Shown: positions 16,884-25,897 of the stretch, piece by piece
Numbering within the stretch: position 1 is the first letter of the stretch
Layout of the letters: every line of letters begins with the position of its first letter
Source: Rhodoblastus sp963736175
GTDB lineage: Bacteria; Pseudomonadota; Alphaproteobacteria; Rhizobiales; Beijerinckiaceae
DNA: 64,000 nucleotides
Assembly: GCA_963736175.1 (NCBI GenBank)
Contig: CAVTNU010000002.1
Location: 62,001 to 126,000 of the forward strand
Direction: 5' to 3'
Notes under the pieces: generated by a model
What the model was told of the DNA's origin: nothing
The model's input: the letters and a program-made list of their open reading frames with translations, nothing else
Databases searched by the model: none
Program-made: the position numbers and the translations under genes

Positions 16884-17419
16884 AACTCTGTACTCCGAGA
16901 CGCAGGTTGAAAATCAACCAAGAAACACATCCAATTTCCGCGAGACCACTAAAATATGAAGCATGGAGGTTGCTGCTTTATTACCCAAAAACCGGCTTTT
17001 CCGAAAAAGTGCGGCGAATGGGCTGTGGAAGGCGCGAATAAGTTGACGCAGGTAATCTTTCGTTAACCAGCATGATTAACACTCCAGATTGCGACGGCGC
17101 TGCTTCGGGCGTGGGATAGTCTTTAATCCTGCGACATTTTGAAGCGAAGCCGACGTCAGGTTTTCCGGCCAATGGGCGCGTTTCCGGCGTCCGGCGACCT
17201 GCCTTTCAATATTATCGGATCGGAACAGGCGTCGCGCGCACCGCATTTCAAACATTAACTTCGGTTCCCCTTGCCAGGGCGAAACACAGTTTGTTAACCA
17301 TTCGAAGTTAAGGTTATCGGAATGATTTGCGCCGGCATGGTCCGGGCGAAGAAGCGGCGCTGCCGGAACCCGAAAACGGCCCAGAGTCGTTTTCGCGAGA
17401 GGCTGGGTGAGGACTGCAC
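16884..17419. promoter_or_regulatory. ctrA promoter region
   Basis: A 536-base gap between divergent fliJ and ctrA. It holds TTAACCAT (17294-17301), a known CtrA half-site form, a GTTAA-N9-TTAAC pair near 17062-17080 and a GAGTC (GANTC, CcrM) site at 17384-17388 just before the start. Autoregulation by CtrA and control by adenine methylation are established for ctrA in Caulobacter; here they are inferred from sites only. Confidence 0.55.
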
Positions 17420-18121
17420 ATGCGGGTACTTTTGATCGAAGACGACAGCGCCACCGCGCAAAGCATCGAACTGATGCTCAAGTCCGAGAATTTCAACGTC
17501 TATACGACCGATTTAGGCGAAGAAGGCATCGATCTCGGCAAGCTCTACGACTACGACATCATCCTCCTCGATCTCAATCTTCCCGACATGTCGGGCTATG
17601 AGGTGTTGCGCACACTGCGCGTCGCCAAGGTCAAGACGCCGATTTTGATTCTTTCCGGCCTCGCCGGGATCGAAGACAAGGTCAAGGGTCTGGGCTTCGG
17701 CGCCGACGACTACCTGACCAAGCCCTTCCACAAAGACGAGCTGGTCGCGCGCATTCACGCCATTGTTCGTCGCTCGAAAGGCCATGCCCAGTCGGTCATC
17801 GCCACCGGCGATCTGGTCGTCAATCTCGATCAGAAGACGGTTGAGGTCGGCGGCGCCCGGGTGCATCTGACCGGCAAGGAATATCAGATGCTTGAGCTGC
17901 TTTCGCTGCGTAAGGGCACGACCCTCACCAAGGAAATGTTCCTCAACCATCTTTACGGCGGCATGGACGAGCCGGAATTGAAGATCATCGACGTCTTCAT
18001 CTGCAAACTCCGCAAGAAGCTCGCCAACGCCAGCGAAGGCCGCAATTATATCGAAACCGTCTGGGGTCGCGGCTATGTGCTGCGGGAACCGACTGACGGC
18101 GACGAGCGTATTTCCGCCTGA
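17420..18121 (+). CDS. ctrA: Cell-cycle master response regulator CtrA
   Basis: OmpR-family regulator (233 aa) that controls cell-cycle, polar development and motility genes in alphaproteobacteria. The receiver has Asp8/9, phosphorylated Asp51 in LLDLNLPD and Lys in LTKPFHKDEL; the winged-helix domain carries LTGKEYQMLELLSLRKGTTLTKEMFLNHLYGG, VFICKLRKKL and VWGRGYVL, which are near-invariant in CtrA. It is followed by a terminator shared with the convergent moeB-like gene. Confidence 0.98.
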   Translation: MRVLLIEDDSATAQSIELMLKSENFNVYTTDLGEEGIDLGKLYDYDIILLDLNLPDMSGYEVLRTLRVAKVKTPILILSGLAGIEDKVKGLGFGADDYLTKPFHKDELVARIHAIVRRSKGHAQSVIATGDLVVNLDQKTVEVGGARVHLTGKEYQMLELLSLRKGTTLTKEMFLNHLYGGMDEPELKIIDVFICKLRKKLANASEGRNYIETVWGRGYVLREPTDGDERISA

Positions 18122-18144
18122 CGCGTATTCGCAGATCGTCATCG

Positions 18145-18168
18145 AAACCCCGCCTGCGGCGGGGTTTT
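18145..18168. terminator. Bidirectional terminator between ctrA and the MoeB-like gene
   Basis: Stem AAACCCCGCC/GGCGGGGTTT with loop TGC and T-rich tails on both strands, between convergent stops at 18121 and 18175. Confidence 0.85.
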
Positions 18169-18174
18169 GGCGTT

Positions 18175-19020
18175 TTAGCGCTCGCCGGCGGCGTTGCGAC
18201 GAGCTTCGGCGGCGACTCCGTTCAGCGGATTGTCGGGGTCCCAGGCGTAGGACAGGGTTTCAAAACGCATAGCGGCGGCCTCGATCAGCACCAGACGGCG
18301 GACCAAACTTTCGCCGAAGCCGACGATTTCGCGGATCGCCTCCATCGCCATCATCGCGCCGATCATGCCGGTCAGGGCGCCGAGAACGCCCGCTTCGGCG
18401 CAGGCCGGGATGACGCCAGGCGGCGGCTTTTGCGGGAAAAGGCAGCGGTAGGTTGGGTTCGGCTTGCCGTCGGCGCCCGTTTCGAACGGCCGCAAGGTGG
18501 TCAGCGAACCCTCGAACGACCCGACGGCGCCGGTCACCAGCGGTTTGCTTTCGTGGAAACAGGCGTCGGAAACGGCGTAACGCGTGTCGAAATTGTCCGA
18601 GCCGTCGCAGACGACGTCGTAGTCCCTGATCACGGCGCGGGCGTTGTCCGGCGCCAAGCGCAGGAAAAGTCCGTTCACCTCGACATGCGGATTGAGCCGT
18701 TTGATGGCGTCTCTGGCGCTCTCGATCTTGGCGCGGCCCAGGTCGGGCGTCCCATGAAGAACCTGACGCTGCAAATTGGACAGCGACACGACGTCGTCGT
18801 CGACGACGCCCAGAACTCCGACGCCGGCCGCCGCCAGATATTGCAGCAGGGGCGCGCCGAGGCCGCCCGCGCCGACCACCAGAACGCGGGCTCTTTTGAG
18901 CTTCCGCTGGCCAGGGCCGCCAACGCCGCGCAACACGATATGGCGCGCGTAACGCTCGATTTCCTCGCCGCTCAGTTGGTCTTGCGGCGATTCGTTCCGC
19001 GGTTTGTCGTACGCCGACAT
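18175..19020 (-). CDS. moeB: HesA/MoeB/ThiF family adenylyltransferase
   Basis: E1-like enzyme (281 aa) that adenylates the C-terminal Gly of a ubiquitin-like sulfur carrier (MoaD or ThiS). The ATP site VVGAGGLGAPLLQYLAAAGVG, the DDDVVSLSNLQRQ motif and CDGSDNFDTRY are clear, and PPPGVIPACAEAGVLG matches MoeB. Of the four zinc cysteines of E. coli MoeB only the one in YRCLFP is retained. There is no C-terminal rhodanese domain. Neighbours do not tell molybdopterin from thiamine use. Confidence 0.85.
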   Translation of the reverse strand: MSAYDKPRNESPQDQLSGEEIERYARHIVLRGVGGPGQRKLKRARVLVVGAGGLGAPLLQYLAAAGVGVLGVVDDDVVSLSNLQRQVLHGTPDLGRAKIESARDAIKRLNPHVEVNGLFLRLAPDNARAVIRDYDVVCDGSDNFDTRYAVSDACFHESKPLVTGAVGSFEGSLTTLRPFETGADGKPNPTYRCLFPQKPPPGVIPACAEAGVLGALTGMIGAMMAMEAIREIVGFGESLVRRLVLIEAAAMRFETLSYAWDPDNPLNGVAAEARRNAAGER

Positions 19021-19108
19021 TGCAAATCCTCGTTATCGCGGCTCCAGCCTTCCGGCCCGCTCGTTGGCGCCGCGGACGCGGCCGATTTTTTCGGAATCGG
19101 GCCGCGCG

Positions 19109-19705
19109 TCATCCTAGCGCGCGCGTCCAGGCGATCGCCGGCTCCAGGCGGTCGTCGCCCCAAAACAATTCGCCATCCGGCGCGACGAAGGTCGGCGCGC
19201 CGAAAACGCCGAGATCCTGCGCTTCCTGGGTCTGGCGCCTCAGCCTCGTCTTGATTTCCTCGCTCTGCGCGCGTTCGAACAGAGCGGCGGCGGCGAGGCC
19301 GAGGTTTTCCACGATTTTCGTCAAGACATCCTTGTCGGCGATCGATCGGCCCTCGCCATATTCGGCGCGATAGACCGCGCGCGAGAACGGCGCAAGCAGG
19401 GTTTCGGGAACCGACAGGGCAAGACGGGCGGCCAGCAGAGAATTTTGCGGAAACGGTTCCGGCCGGACCAGCGCCAGGCCGCGCGCCGCGCAGATGCGAT
19501 CAAGATCGCGCCACATGTAACGGCCCTTGGCCGGATAAAGGTTGAACGGCGAAGTCGTCCAGCCCTGCGCGGCGAAGATTGGACCGAGCAGGAAAGGGCG
19601 CCAGCGCAGGACGATTCCGGCTTCCTGCGCCAGGCTTTCGGCCCGCATCGCCGCCAGATAGGAATAGCTGCTGGCGAACTCGAACCAGAAATCCAAAATC
19701 TTCAT
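19109..19705 (-). CDS. 2-hydroxychromene-2-carboxylate isomerase family (DsbA-fold) protein
   Basis: A 198-aa thioredoxin-fold protein of the NahD/kappa-GST group. It starts MKILDFWFEFASSYSYLA, where the family Ser replaces the redox Cys and binds glutathione, and ends with LGVFGAPTFVAPDGELFWGDDRLE, the cis-Pro loop. NahD isomerises an intermediate of naphthalene breakdown; close homologues in other organisms may do other GSH-dependent isomerisations. The ATG at 19705 is taken because the family begins here. Confidence 0.86.
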   Translation of the reverse strand: MKILDFWFEFASSYSYLAAMRAESLAQEAGIVLRWRPFLLGPIFAAQGWTTSPFNLYPAKGRYMWRDLDRICAARGLALVRPEPFPQNSLLAARLALSVPETLLAPFSRAVYRAEYGEGRSIADKDVLTKIVENLGLAAAALFERAQSEEIKTRLRRQTQEAQDLGVFGAPTFVAPDGELFWGDDRLEPAIAWTRALG

Positions 19706-19831
19706 CGTGTCGTCCTGCTTTTTGCGCTCGGCGCGCAACAAGGTTATGGCAGGTTTGGCTTTGGCGAAACGTCGATCTTGGGCGCGAGCGGCCGCCGGAC
19801 AATTTTTTAACGGGACACCGCAGACGTCATT

Positions 19832-20509
19832 ATGAAAAAACCTTCCGGTCTTTTGCTTGTTTTCGCCGCGACGGTTCTGGCTTTGCTCGTCTTCGCGCTG
19901 GCGCCGCAACTCGATCTGGCTGTCGCCGGGTTTTTCCATCGGGGCGGCCAATTTATCGGACGCGGCGCCGTCGGCGAGGCCGCGCGCTTCGTCGGCTATT
20001 ATGCGCCTTATCTAATTTTGGCGGTAATGGCGGGCGCCTGGGCGCTTCGTCGGCTGGGCGCGATAAGGAGAGCGCCGTCCGGTCGGGCGATGATCTTTCT
20101 TCTGACGACGCTCGCCCTCGGCCCGGGGCTGGTCGCCAATGTGCTGCTGAAGGACAACTCGCACCGGCCGCGCCCCGAGCAGAGCGCGCAGTTCGGCGGC
20201 AAATGGGCGTTTCGGCCCTATTACGCATTCGATGGCGCCTGCGCCAACAATTGCTCGTTCGTTTCGGGCGAAGCGGCGACGGCGTTCTGGACGGTGGCGC
20301 CGGCGCTTCTGGCGCCGCCGACGCTCAGGCCCTACGCCGTCGGCGCGGCGCTGGTCTTCGGTCTGGCCGTTTCCGCTCTGCGCATGGCCTTTGGCGGCCA
20401 TTACCTGTCCGACGTCACGCTCGGCGCGCTATTGACCTTGCTGATCGTGCTGGCCTTTCATCGCCTGCTGTTCGACGACGCCGCGCGGGGGAAGGGCAAA
20501 AGAGAATGA
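19832..20509 (+). CDS. PAP2-family membrane phosphatase
   Basis: A 225-aa inner-membrane protein with about five hydrophobic segments. The phosphatase motifs are KDNSHRPRP (residue 107 onward), NCSFVSGEAA (about 140) and SALRMAFGGHYLSD (about 180). Motif 2 has Glu where classical PAP2 enzymes have His (PSGH); motifs 1 and 3 keep their Arg and His/Asp. Substrates of such enzymes include lipid A, phosphatidate and undecaprenyl diphosphate; which one applies here is not visible. Confidence 0.86.
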   Translation: MKKPSGLLLVFAATVLALLVFALAPQLDLAVAGFFHRGGQFIGRGAVGEAARFVGYYAPYLILAVMAGAWALRRLGAIRRAPSGRAMIFLLTTLALGPGLVANVLLKDNSHRPRPEQSAQFGGKWAFRPYYAFDGACANNCSFVSGEAATAFWTVAPALLAPPTLRPYAVGAALVFGLAVSALRMAFGGHYLSDVTLGALLTLLIVLAFHRLLFDDAARGKGKRE

Positions 20510-20581
20510 GAAAAGCTTTTTGACGCGAGCGACGGCGCGTTTCGTTTGGCAGACCGTGGCGCCGCCGAAATCAGCGCTCTA

Positions 20582-21238
20582 TCAGAACTCGACGTCAAGT
20601 TCTTCCAGCTCTTCGGGCTCGGCCTTGGCGCCTTCGATCCATTCGAGCATTGGCTCCCAATTCATAATCATGGCGCGGTAGGCTTCGCAGACCGGGTCGA
20701 GCTTCACCGCGTAGGTGGTGAAGCGGGAACAAACCGGCGCATACATGGCGTCGGCGACGGTCGCCGTCTTGCCGAACAGGAAGGGGCCGCCGTAGCGTTC
20801 GACGCATTCGCGCCAAATGGTCGTAATGCGTTCGATGTCGGGCTTTGCGCCGCTCCAGACGCGAAAATCGGGGAATACCGATTTGATGTTCATCGGCAGC
20901 GCCGAGCGCAGATTGGCGAAGCCCGAATGCATTTCGCCAGAGACGGCTCGGTTGTGCGTGCGCGCGCCGATATCTTTCGGCAAAAGTCCGGCCTTCGGCT
21001 TGATCTCCGCCAGATATTCGGCAATGGCCAGCGTATCCCAAATATGCAGGCCGGCGTGGTCGAGCGCGGGCGTCAGGAAAGAGGGCGAAAGCAGCAGCAG
21101 CTCCGCGCGCGTTCCCGGATCATCGACGGAAAGATGTTTTTCCGAGAAGGGCAGTCCGGCCATTTTGCACAAAAGCCAGCCGCGCAGAGACCAAGACGAA
21201 TAATTCTTACTGCTGATGGTCAAAACGCCGTCGTTCAT
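20582..21238 (-). CDS. Glutathione S-transferase
   Basis: Cytosolic GST (218 aa) with an N-terminal thioredoxin fold (LTISSKNYSSWSLRGWLLCKMAGL, where the SSWS segment places the catalytic Ser), the cis-Pro LTPALDHAGLHIWDTLAIAEYL motif and an all-helical C-terminal half. The C-terminus is acidic (EELEELDVEF). The ATG at 21238 starts the family region; the open frame upstream to 21445 is not GST-like. Substrate unknown. Confidence 0.88.
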   Translation of the reverse strand: MNDGVLTISSKNYSSWSLRGWLLCKMAGLPFSEKHLSVDDPGTRAELLLLSPSFLTPALDHAGLHIWDTLAIAEYLAEIKPKAGLLPKDIGARTHNRAVSGEMHSGFANLRSALPMNIKSVFPDFRVWSGAKPDIERITTIWRECVERYGGPFLFGKTATVADAMYAPVCSRFTTYAVKLDPVCEAYRAMIMNWEPMLEWIEGAKAEPEELEELDVEF

Positions 21239-21559
21239 ATCGCCCGCTCCTTGGTCGTCTTTTTTACGCTTCGGCCCTTTACGATTTCTGTAGCCGGACG
21301 CCCGGCAGGCGTCCAACGGCTCTATTTCAGAGGGCAATTTTGCAAATCTAGCATTGCCTTCGGCAGGTAAAAACCCCTTCGCGCTCGGGCTTAGCCTATA
21401 ATTGAGGCATGTATTAGCACTTTCTTCGCCCAGCGCGTTGTCCAATTAACAAATTGTCGTCTGGCAAAAGGGCGTCTTATTTGATTTGATGTGAACCAAC
21501 CGGATGCGGTGTAATGTCGCGCTGGCGGGCGGAGTCGAGCGCGGCGGAAAAGCGGAACA
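21239..21559. promoter_or_regulatory. Divergent intergenic region gst / phaZ
   Basis: A 321-base gap containing a small symmetric CAATT-N4-AATTG at about 21443. No gene or recognised regulatory site was found. Confidence 0.35.
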
Positions 21560-22789
21560 GTGGCGAAACGAATGATGTATCAGGTTTATCAGACCAACGC
21601 GGATTTGATGTTGCCCGTGCGCGCTTTCGCCCGTCTGGCGATCGACATGCTCAACGGTCCCTGGTCGGGCCTCAACGCTACGTCGTTGGTGCGCAATTTG
21701 TCCGCCGCTTATGAACTGATCGAACGATCGCGGCTGACCCATTCGCGTCCGCCTTTCGCCATTCCTTCGGTCAAGATGGGCGCCCGCGACGTCGCCGTCA
21801 CGGAAGAGCCGGCCCTGGTTACCCCCTTCGCCACTTTGCTGCGGTTCAAGAAGGACACCGACGCCGTTCAGCCCAAGGTGCTGGTCGTGGCGCCGTTGTC
21901 GGGCCATTTCGCCACTTTGCTGCGCTCCACCGTGCAGACTCTGCTGGCTGATCATGACGTTTATATCACCGACTGGCATAACGCCCGCGACGTCAAATTA
22001 TCAGACGGCGCCTTCGGTTTCGACGATTACGTCGCCCATGTCATCGCCTTCATCGAGCACATCGGTCCGGGCGCGCATGTGGTCGCCGTCTGTCAGCCTT
22101 GCGTGCAGGTTTTGGCGGCGGCCGCGATCATGGCGGAGGACGACAATCCGGCCCAGCCGTGTTCGATGACGCTGATGGCCGGCCCTATCGACACGCGCAT
22201 CAATCCCACCAAGGTCAATCATCTGGCCAAGGACAAGCCGATCGAATGGTTCGAGCGCAACCTCATTGCGCGCGTGCCGCTGCGGTTTCCCGGCGCCATG
22301 CGCAAGGTCTATCCCGGCTTTATTCAGCTTTCCGCCTTCATGTCGATGAATCTCGACCGTCACGTCAAGGCGCATGTCGATCTGTTTCATAACCTTGCCG
22401 GCGGCGAGAGCGAAAAGGCCAATCAGACCAAGAGCTTTTATGACGAATATTTCGCCGTCCTCGATTTGCCGTCGGAATTTTATCTCGAAACCGTACAATG
22501 GGTGTTTCAGGATCACCTGTTGCCGCTCGGCCAGATGAAATGGCGCGGCCGTACGGTCAATCCCAAAGCGATCCGCAAGACCGCCCTGTTCACCGTCGAA
22601 GGCGAGCGCGACGACATTTGCGCCGTCGGCCAGACGATGGCCGCGCACGATCTTACCCCCGGCCTGAAGCCCTTTCGCAAACGCCATCATCTCCAGGCGG
22701 GCGTTGGCCATTATGGCGTGTTCAGCGGAAAAAAATGGGAAACGCAGATCTATCCAATCCTGCGCAACATGATCGTGCAAAACGACTGA
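21560..22789 (+). CDS. phaZ: Intracellular polyhydroxyalkanoate depolymerase
   Basis: DepA-type intracellular PHB depolymerase (409 aa) that mobilises amorphous storage granules. The nucleophile elbow VVAVCQPCVQVLAAAAIM near residue 180 carries Cys in place of Ser, typical of this class; KVLVVAPLSGHFATLLR, VYITDWHNARDV and the C-terminal GVGHYGVFSGKKWE with the catalytic His follow. Its presence indicates PHB storage. Start is GTG 21560 or ATG 21572; neither has a strong ribosome site. Confidence 0.93.
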   Translation: MAKRMMYQVYQTNADLMLPVRAFARLAIDMLNGPWSGLNATSLVRNLSAAYELIERSRLTHSRPPFAIPSVKMGARDVAVTEEPALVTPFATLLRFKKDTDAVQPKVLVVAPLSGHFATLLRSTVQTLLADHDVYITDWHNARDVKLSDGAFGFDDYVAHVIAFIEHIGPGAHVVAVCQPCVQVLAAAAIMAEDDNPAQPCSMTLMAGPIDTRINPTKVNHLAKDKPIEWFERNLIARVPLRFPGAMRKVYPGFIQLSAFMSMNLDRHVKAHVDLFHNLAGGESEKANQTKSFYDEYFAVLDLPSEFYLETVQWVFQDHLLPLGQMKWRGRTVNPKAIRKTALFTVEGERDDICAVGQTMAAHDLTPGLKPFRKRHHLQAGVGHYGVFSGKKWETQIYPILRNMIVQND

Positions 22790-22814
22790 GCTCCGACAAG
22801 GCGACGAGTTGCGC

Positions 22815-24371
22815 ATGAGCGAGGATCAAAGCCCGGCGCTTGATTTCCTGAAGACGGTTTTGCGAGGCCAGACGTCCGACGCGATTGAAATCGTCGAGAC
22901 CCATATTTCCGTCGTGCTCATCGCCGGGGCGCGCGTATTCAAGCTCAAGCGCGCCGTTCGCCTGCCCTATCTCGATTTTTCGACGCCGGCGCTGCGGCTC
23001 AGGGCCTGCCAGGCGGAAGTCAACCTCAATCGCCGAGCCGCGCCAGACCTCTATGTCGGCGTGCGGCGGATTTTTCGCGCCAACGGCGCGCTGACCTTCG
23101 AGGAAGGGGGCGAACTGGTCGACGCCGTCGTCGAAATGCGACGTTTCGAGGAGCGCTCGCTTTACGACGTCATGGTGCGCGAAGATCGGATAACGGCGCA
23201 ACATATCGAGACCCTGGCGGAAACGATCGCGCGTTTTCACGCCCGCGCCGAAGTCGTTCGCGCCAGACCGGGCGCGCAGATCATGACGCATGTGCTCGAT
23301 CTCGGCGACGCGTCCTTCGCCGCCGCGCATTTGTTCGAAATGCGCGACTGGAAACGTCTGAGCGTGCGTTTCCGCCGTGAGGCGGGCAGGCTCGCGCCGC
23401 TGCTCGACGCGCGCTCCGCCGCGGGTTTCGTGCGCCATTGCCACGGCGATCTGCACTTGCGCAATATCTGCCTGTTCGAGGGGCGGCCGACGCCCTTCGA
23501 CTGCATCGAATTCGACGATGCGCTGGCGACCATCGACCTGTTGTACGATCTGGCTTTCCCGCTCATGGATCTATGGCGTTGCGGTCGCCTCGATCTCGCC
23601 AATCTCCTGTTCAACCGCTACGCCGACGCCTTCGAGGCCTATGCGCCGCCCGCGCCGGCGACGATGCGCGACGGCTTCGCCGCCTTGCCGTTTTTCATGG
23701 CCGTACGCGCCGCCATCCGCGCCCATATCGCGGCGGGGCGCGCGGGTGAAGGCGGGCCGAGCGCCCCCCGGCTCGTCGCCGAAGCACACGAATATTTTGA
23801 CCTGGCCAACGCCTTGCTGGCGCCGCGCGACGCCGCCCTGATGGCGGTCGGCGGTTTCAGCGGATCGGGTAAATCGACGCTGGCCGCGGCGCTGGCGCCC
23901 GAGCTTGGACCGCCGCCCGGTGCGCGGACGCTGAATTCAGATCGCATCCGCAAGGCGATGCACCGCATGCGACCGCAAGATCAATTGCCGCCTGAAGCCT
24001 ATGACGAGAAAATCAACGCCGCCGTCTATCTGCGCCTTTTGGCGCGGGGCGGGGAGGCGTTGGCGCAGGGGCGCGCGGTCATCCTCGACGCCGTCTATTC
24101 GAAGCCGCAGGAACGCGCCGAGGTCGAGGATCTGGCGCGGAAAGCCAAGGCGCCTTTTGTCGGCGTCTGGCTTGGCGCCGACCCCGATATTTTGCGCGCG
24201 CGCGTGCGGGAACGTCCGAAAGGCCCTTCGGATGCGACGCCGGCCGTCCTCGACGCCCAATTGGCGCGCGGGACCGGCGAAATCGATTGGCTACAAGTGG
24301 ATTCCGGCAAGCCGGACTGGTTGGCGCGCGCACGCGAAAACCTGTCGCGCGGCAAGCCGCCAAAAAACTGA
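22815..24371 (+). CDS. Bifunctional aminoglycoside phosphotransferase-like / AAA P-loop kinase
   Basis: A 518-aa two-domain protein. The first 330 residues are APH-like, with HCHGDLHLRNIC as catalytic loop and FDCIEFDDALATIDLLYDLAF as the metal-binding part. The last 190 residues form a P-loop kinase (GGFSGSGKSTLAAALA, near residue 345) of the zeta-toxin/gluconate-kinase type. This fusion is widespread in proteobacteria and its substrate is unknown; resistance activity should not be assumed. The ATG at 22815 is preferred to a TTG at 22809. It starts 26 bases after phaZ. Confidence 0.85.
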   Translation: MSEDQSPALDFLKTVLRGQTSDAIEIVETHISVVLIAGARVFKLKRAVRLPYLDFSTPALRLRACQAEVNLNRRAAPDLYVGVRRIFRANGALTFEEGGELVDAVVEMRRFEERSLYDVMVREDRITAQHIETLAETIARFHARAEVVRARPGAQIMTHVLDLGDASFAAAHLFEMRDWKRLSVRFRREAGRLAPLLDARSAAGFVRHCHGDLHLRNICLFEGRPTPFDCIEFDDALATIDLLYDLAFPLMDLWRCGRLDLANLLFNRYADAFEAYAPPAPATMRDGFAALPFFMAVRAAIRAHIAAGRAGEGGPSAPRLVAEAHEYFDLANALLAPRDAALMAVGGFSGSGKSTLAAALAPELGPPPGARTLNSDRIRKAMHRMRPQDQLPPEAYDEKINAAVYLRLLARGGEALAQGRAVILDAVYSKPQERAEVEDLARKAKAPFVGVWLGADPDILRARVRERPKGPSDATPAVLDAQLARGTGEIDWLQVDSGKPDWLARARENLSRGKPPKN

Positions 24372-24428
24372 TTATCTATCTGTTTTTATAAATTTTTCGA
24401 AAAAATTCGGGGCGCCCGTCCGAGCGCC

Positions 24429-24590
24429 TTAGCCCATTTGCGTCGCGATCGACGAGAATTTCTGGTTGACGCTCGAACCCATGGTATGCGCCGCCGTCAC
24501 GACGACGATCGAGATCAGCGCGAGAATCAGGCCATATTCCATGATGCTGGAACCCGAGCGGTCCTTGAGAAAGTGAACGATCAATTTCAT
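24429..24590 (-). CDS. flp: Flp/Fap type IVb pilin
   Basis: A 53-aa prepilin. It has a short charged leader MKLIVHFLKDRSG, then SSIMEYGLILALISIVVVTAAHTMG, the Flp signature with Glu at +5 and Tyr at +6 after the Gly processing site, and a hydrophobic helix. Flp pilins are cleaved by a TadV/CpaA-type peptidase and assembled by the Tad/Cpa machine for adhesion. No tad/cpa genes lie in this window, so it is an orphan copy. The 199-base leader region to dusA contains an AT-rich stretch around 24665-24745. Confidence 0.9.
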   Translation of the reverse strand: MKLIVHFLKDRSGSSIMEYGLILALISIVVVTAAHTMGSSVNQKFSSIATQMG

Positions 24591-24789
24591 CGAAACGCCT
24601 CGGATGGAAATTCAAGCCGTGTATGCGCCGCCGGAGGGGCTTTCCGTCAACGCTTCTGTTTTCCGGCAAAAAAGTTAAAAATAAGAGTAGCCTGCGCGCG
24701 CAAATTGAGCGAGCGGGCGGATAAGTCGCCGTTTTTATTTTTCCGGCGAATTGTCGGCGGCCGCGCCGCGTCGGCGCGCGAATTCCCGT

Positions 24790-25812
24790 TCAGGCGGCGC
24801 GCGAGGCGGCGTTGTCTTCGATCAGCGTCAGCGCTTGCGCCACAACTTCGACGCCAGCGCCGCGTTTGACCGCTTCCTCGGCGAGCGTGCGGCGATAGGC
24901 GCGCGCGCCGGGCGTTCCGGCGAACAGTCCGAGCATGTGGCGCGTCATATCGGCCAGCCGCGTTCCTTGCGACAATTGCGTTTCGATATAGGGCAAATAG
25001 GCGCGCGCCGCCGCCAATGCGTCCGCGTGCGGCGCGCTTTCGCCATAAAACAGCGGATCGACGCCGAGCAGCATCGAGCAATTGTGATAGGCCGCCCGTC
25101 CGATCATGACGCCGTCGACGAAGGCGAGCTGGTCCCGCGCCGCCGCGAGCGTCGACAGGCCGCCGTTGACGGCGATCGGCAGGGTCGGGAAGGCGCGCTT
25201 CAACTCGTGCGCCAGGGCGTAGTCGAGCGGCGGGATGTCTCGATTTTCTTTCGGCGACAACCCCTTCAGCCAGGCTTTGCGGGCGTGCACGATCAGCGCG
25301 TCGACGCCGGCGCGCGCGCAGGCCTGCGCCATGGCGAACAAAGCCTGACGGGGATCCTGATCGTCGACGCCGATCCGGCATTTGACCGTCACCGGGCAGG
25401 CGACGGCGTCCTTCATCGCCGCGACGCAGTCTCCGACCAGCTCCGGGGCGCGCATCAGCGCTGCGCCGAACGCGCCGTTCTGCACCCGGTCGGAGGGGCA
25501 GCCGACATTGAGGTTGACTTCGTCATAGCCGAAATCGGCGCAGATTTTCGCCGTCTCGGCGAGTTCTGTCGGCTCGCATCCGCCAAGCTGAACCGCCAGC
25601 GGCGCTTCGCGCGGATCAAAGCCGAGCAGGCGCTCGCGATCGCCGAACAGCACGGCGGCGCTCGTCACCATTTCGCTATAGAGGCGGGCGCGGCGCGTGT
25701 GATGGCGGGCCAGCACGCGAAAATGCCGGTCGGTCCACTCCATCATCGGCGCCACGCTGAATCGCCAGCGCGCCTGGAGGTCGGTTTCGATATTTTGGTT
25801 TGGCGCGCGCAC
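24790..25812 (-). CDS. dusA: tRNA-dihydrouridine(20/20a) synthase
   Basis: FMN-dependent enzyme (340 aa) reducing uridines 20/20a of the tRNA D-loop. It has the family start RFSVAPMMEWTDRHFR, LQLGG-equivalent VQLGGCEPTELAETAKI, NLNVGCPSDRVQNGAFGAALM with the catalytic Cys, and IVHARKAWLKGLSPKENRDIPPL, the segment distinguishing DusA from DusB/C. GVMIGRAAYHN closes the barrel. Single gene. Confidence 0.94.
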   Translation of the reverse strand: MRAPNQNIETDLQARWRFSVAPMMEWTDRHFRVLARHHTRRARLYSEMVTSAAVLFGDRERLLGFDPREAPLAVQLGGCEPTELAETAKICADFGYDEVNLNVGCPSDRVQNGAFGAALMRAPELVGDCVAAMKDAVACPVTVKCRIGVDDQDPRQALFAMAQACARAGVDALIVHARKAWLKGLSPKENRDIPPLDYALAHELKRAFPTLPIAVNGGLSTLAAARDQLAFVDGVMIGRAAYHNCSMLLGVDPLFYGESAPHADALAAARAYLPYIETQLSQGTRLADMTRHMLGLFAGTPGARAYRRTLAEEAVKRGAGVEVVAQALTLIEDNAASRAA

Positions 25813-25897
25813 CGCAAAATCCCGCAGATCTCGTTCGCGTTTCCTTATTCAGTTCCGGCTCCCGCCGCAACAGACGATCGCCGCCGCGCTTTGTCCT

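Noticed and set aside
18175..19020. Loss of zinc cysteines in the MoeB-like protein as a defect
   Set aside because: Many alphaproteobacterial MoeB/ThiF proteins lack them and the catalytic parts are complete.
22815..24371. Antibiotic resistance by the aminoglycoside phosphotransferase-like domain
   Set aside because: The APH fold fused to a P-loop kinase is a common housekeeping-type family of unknown substrate; nothing here supports resistance.
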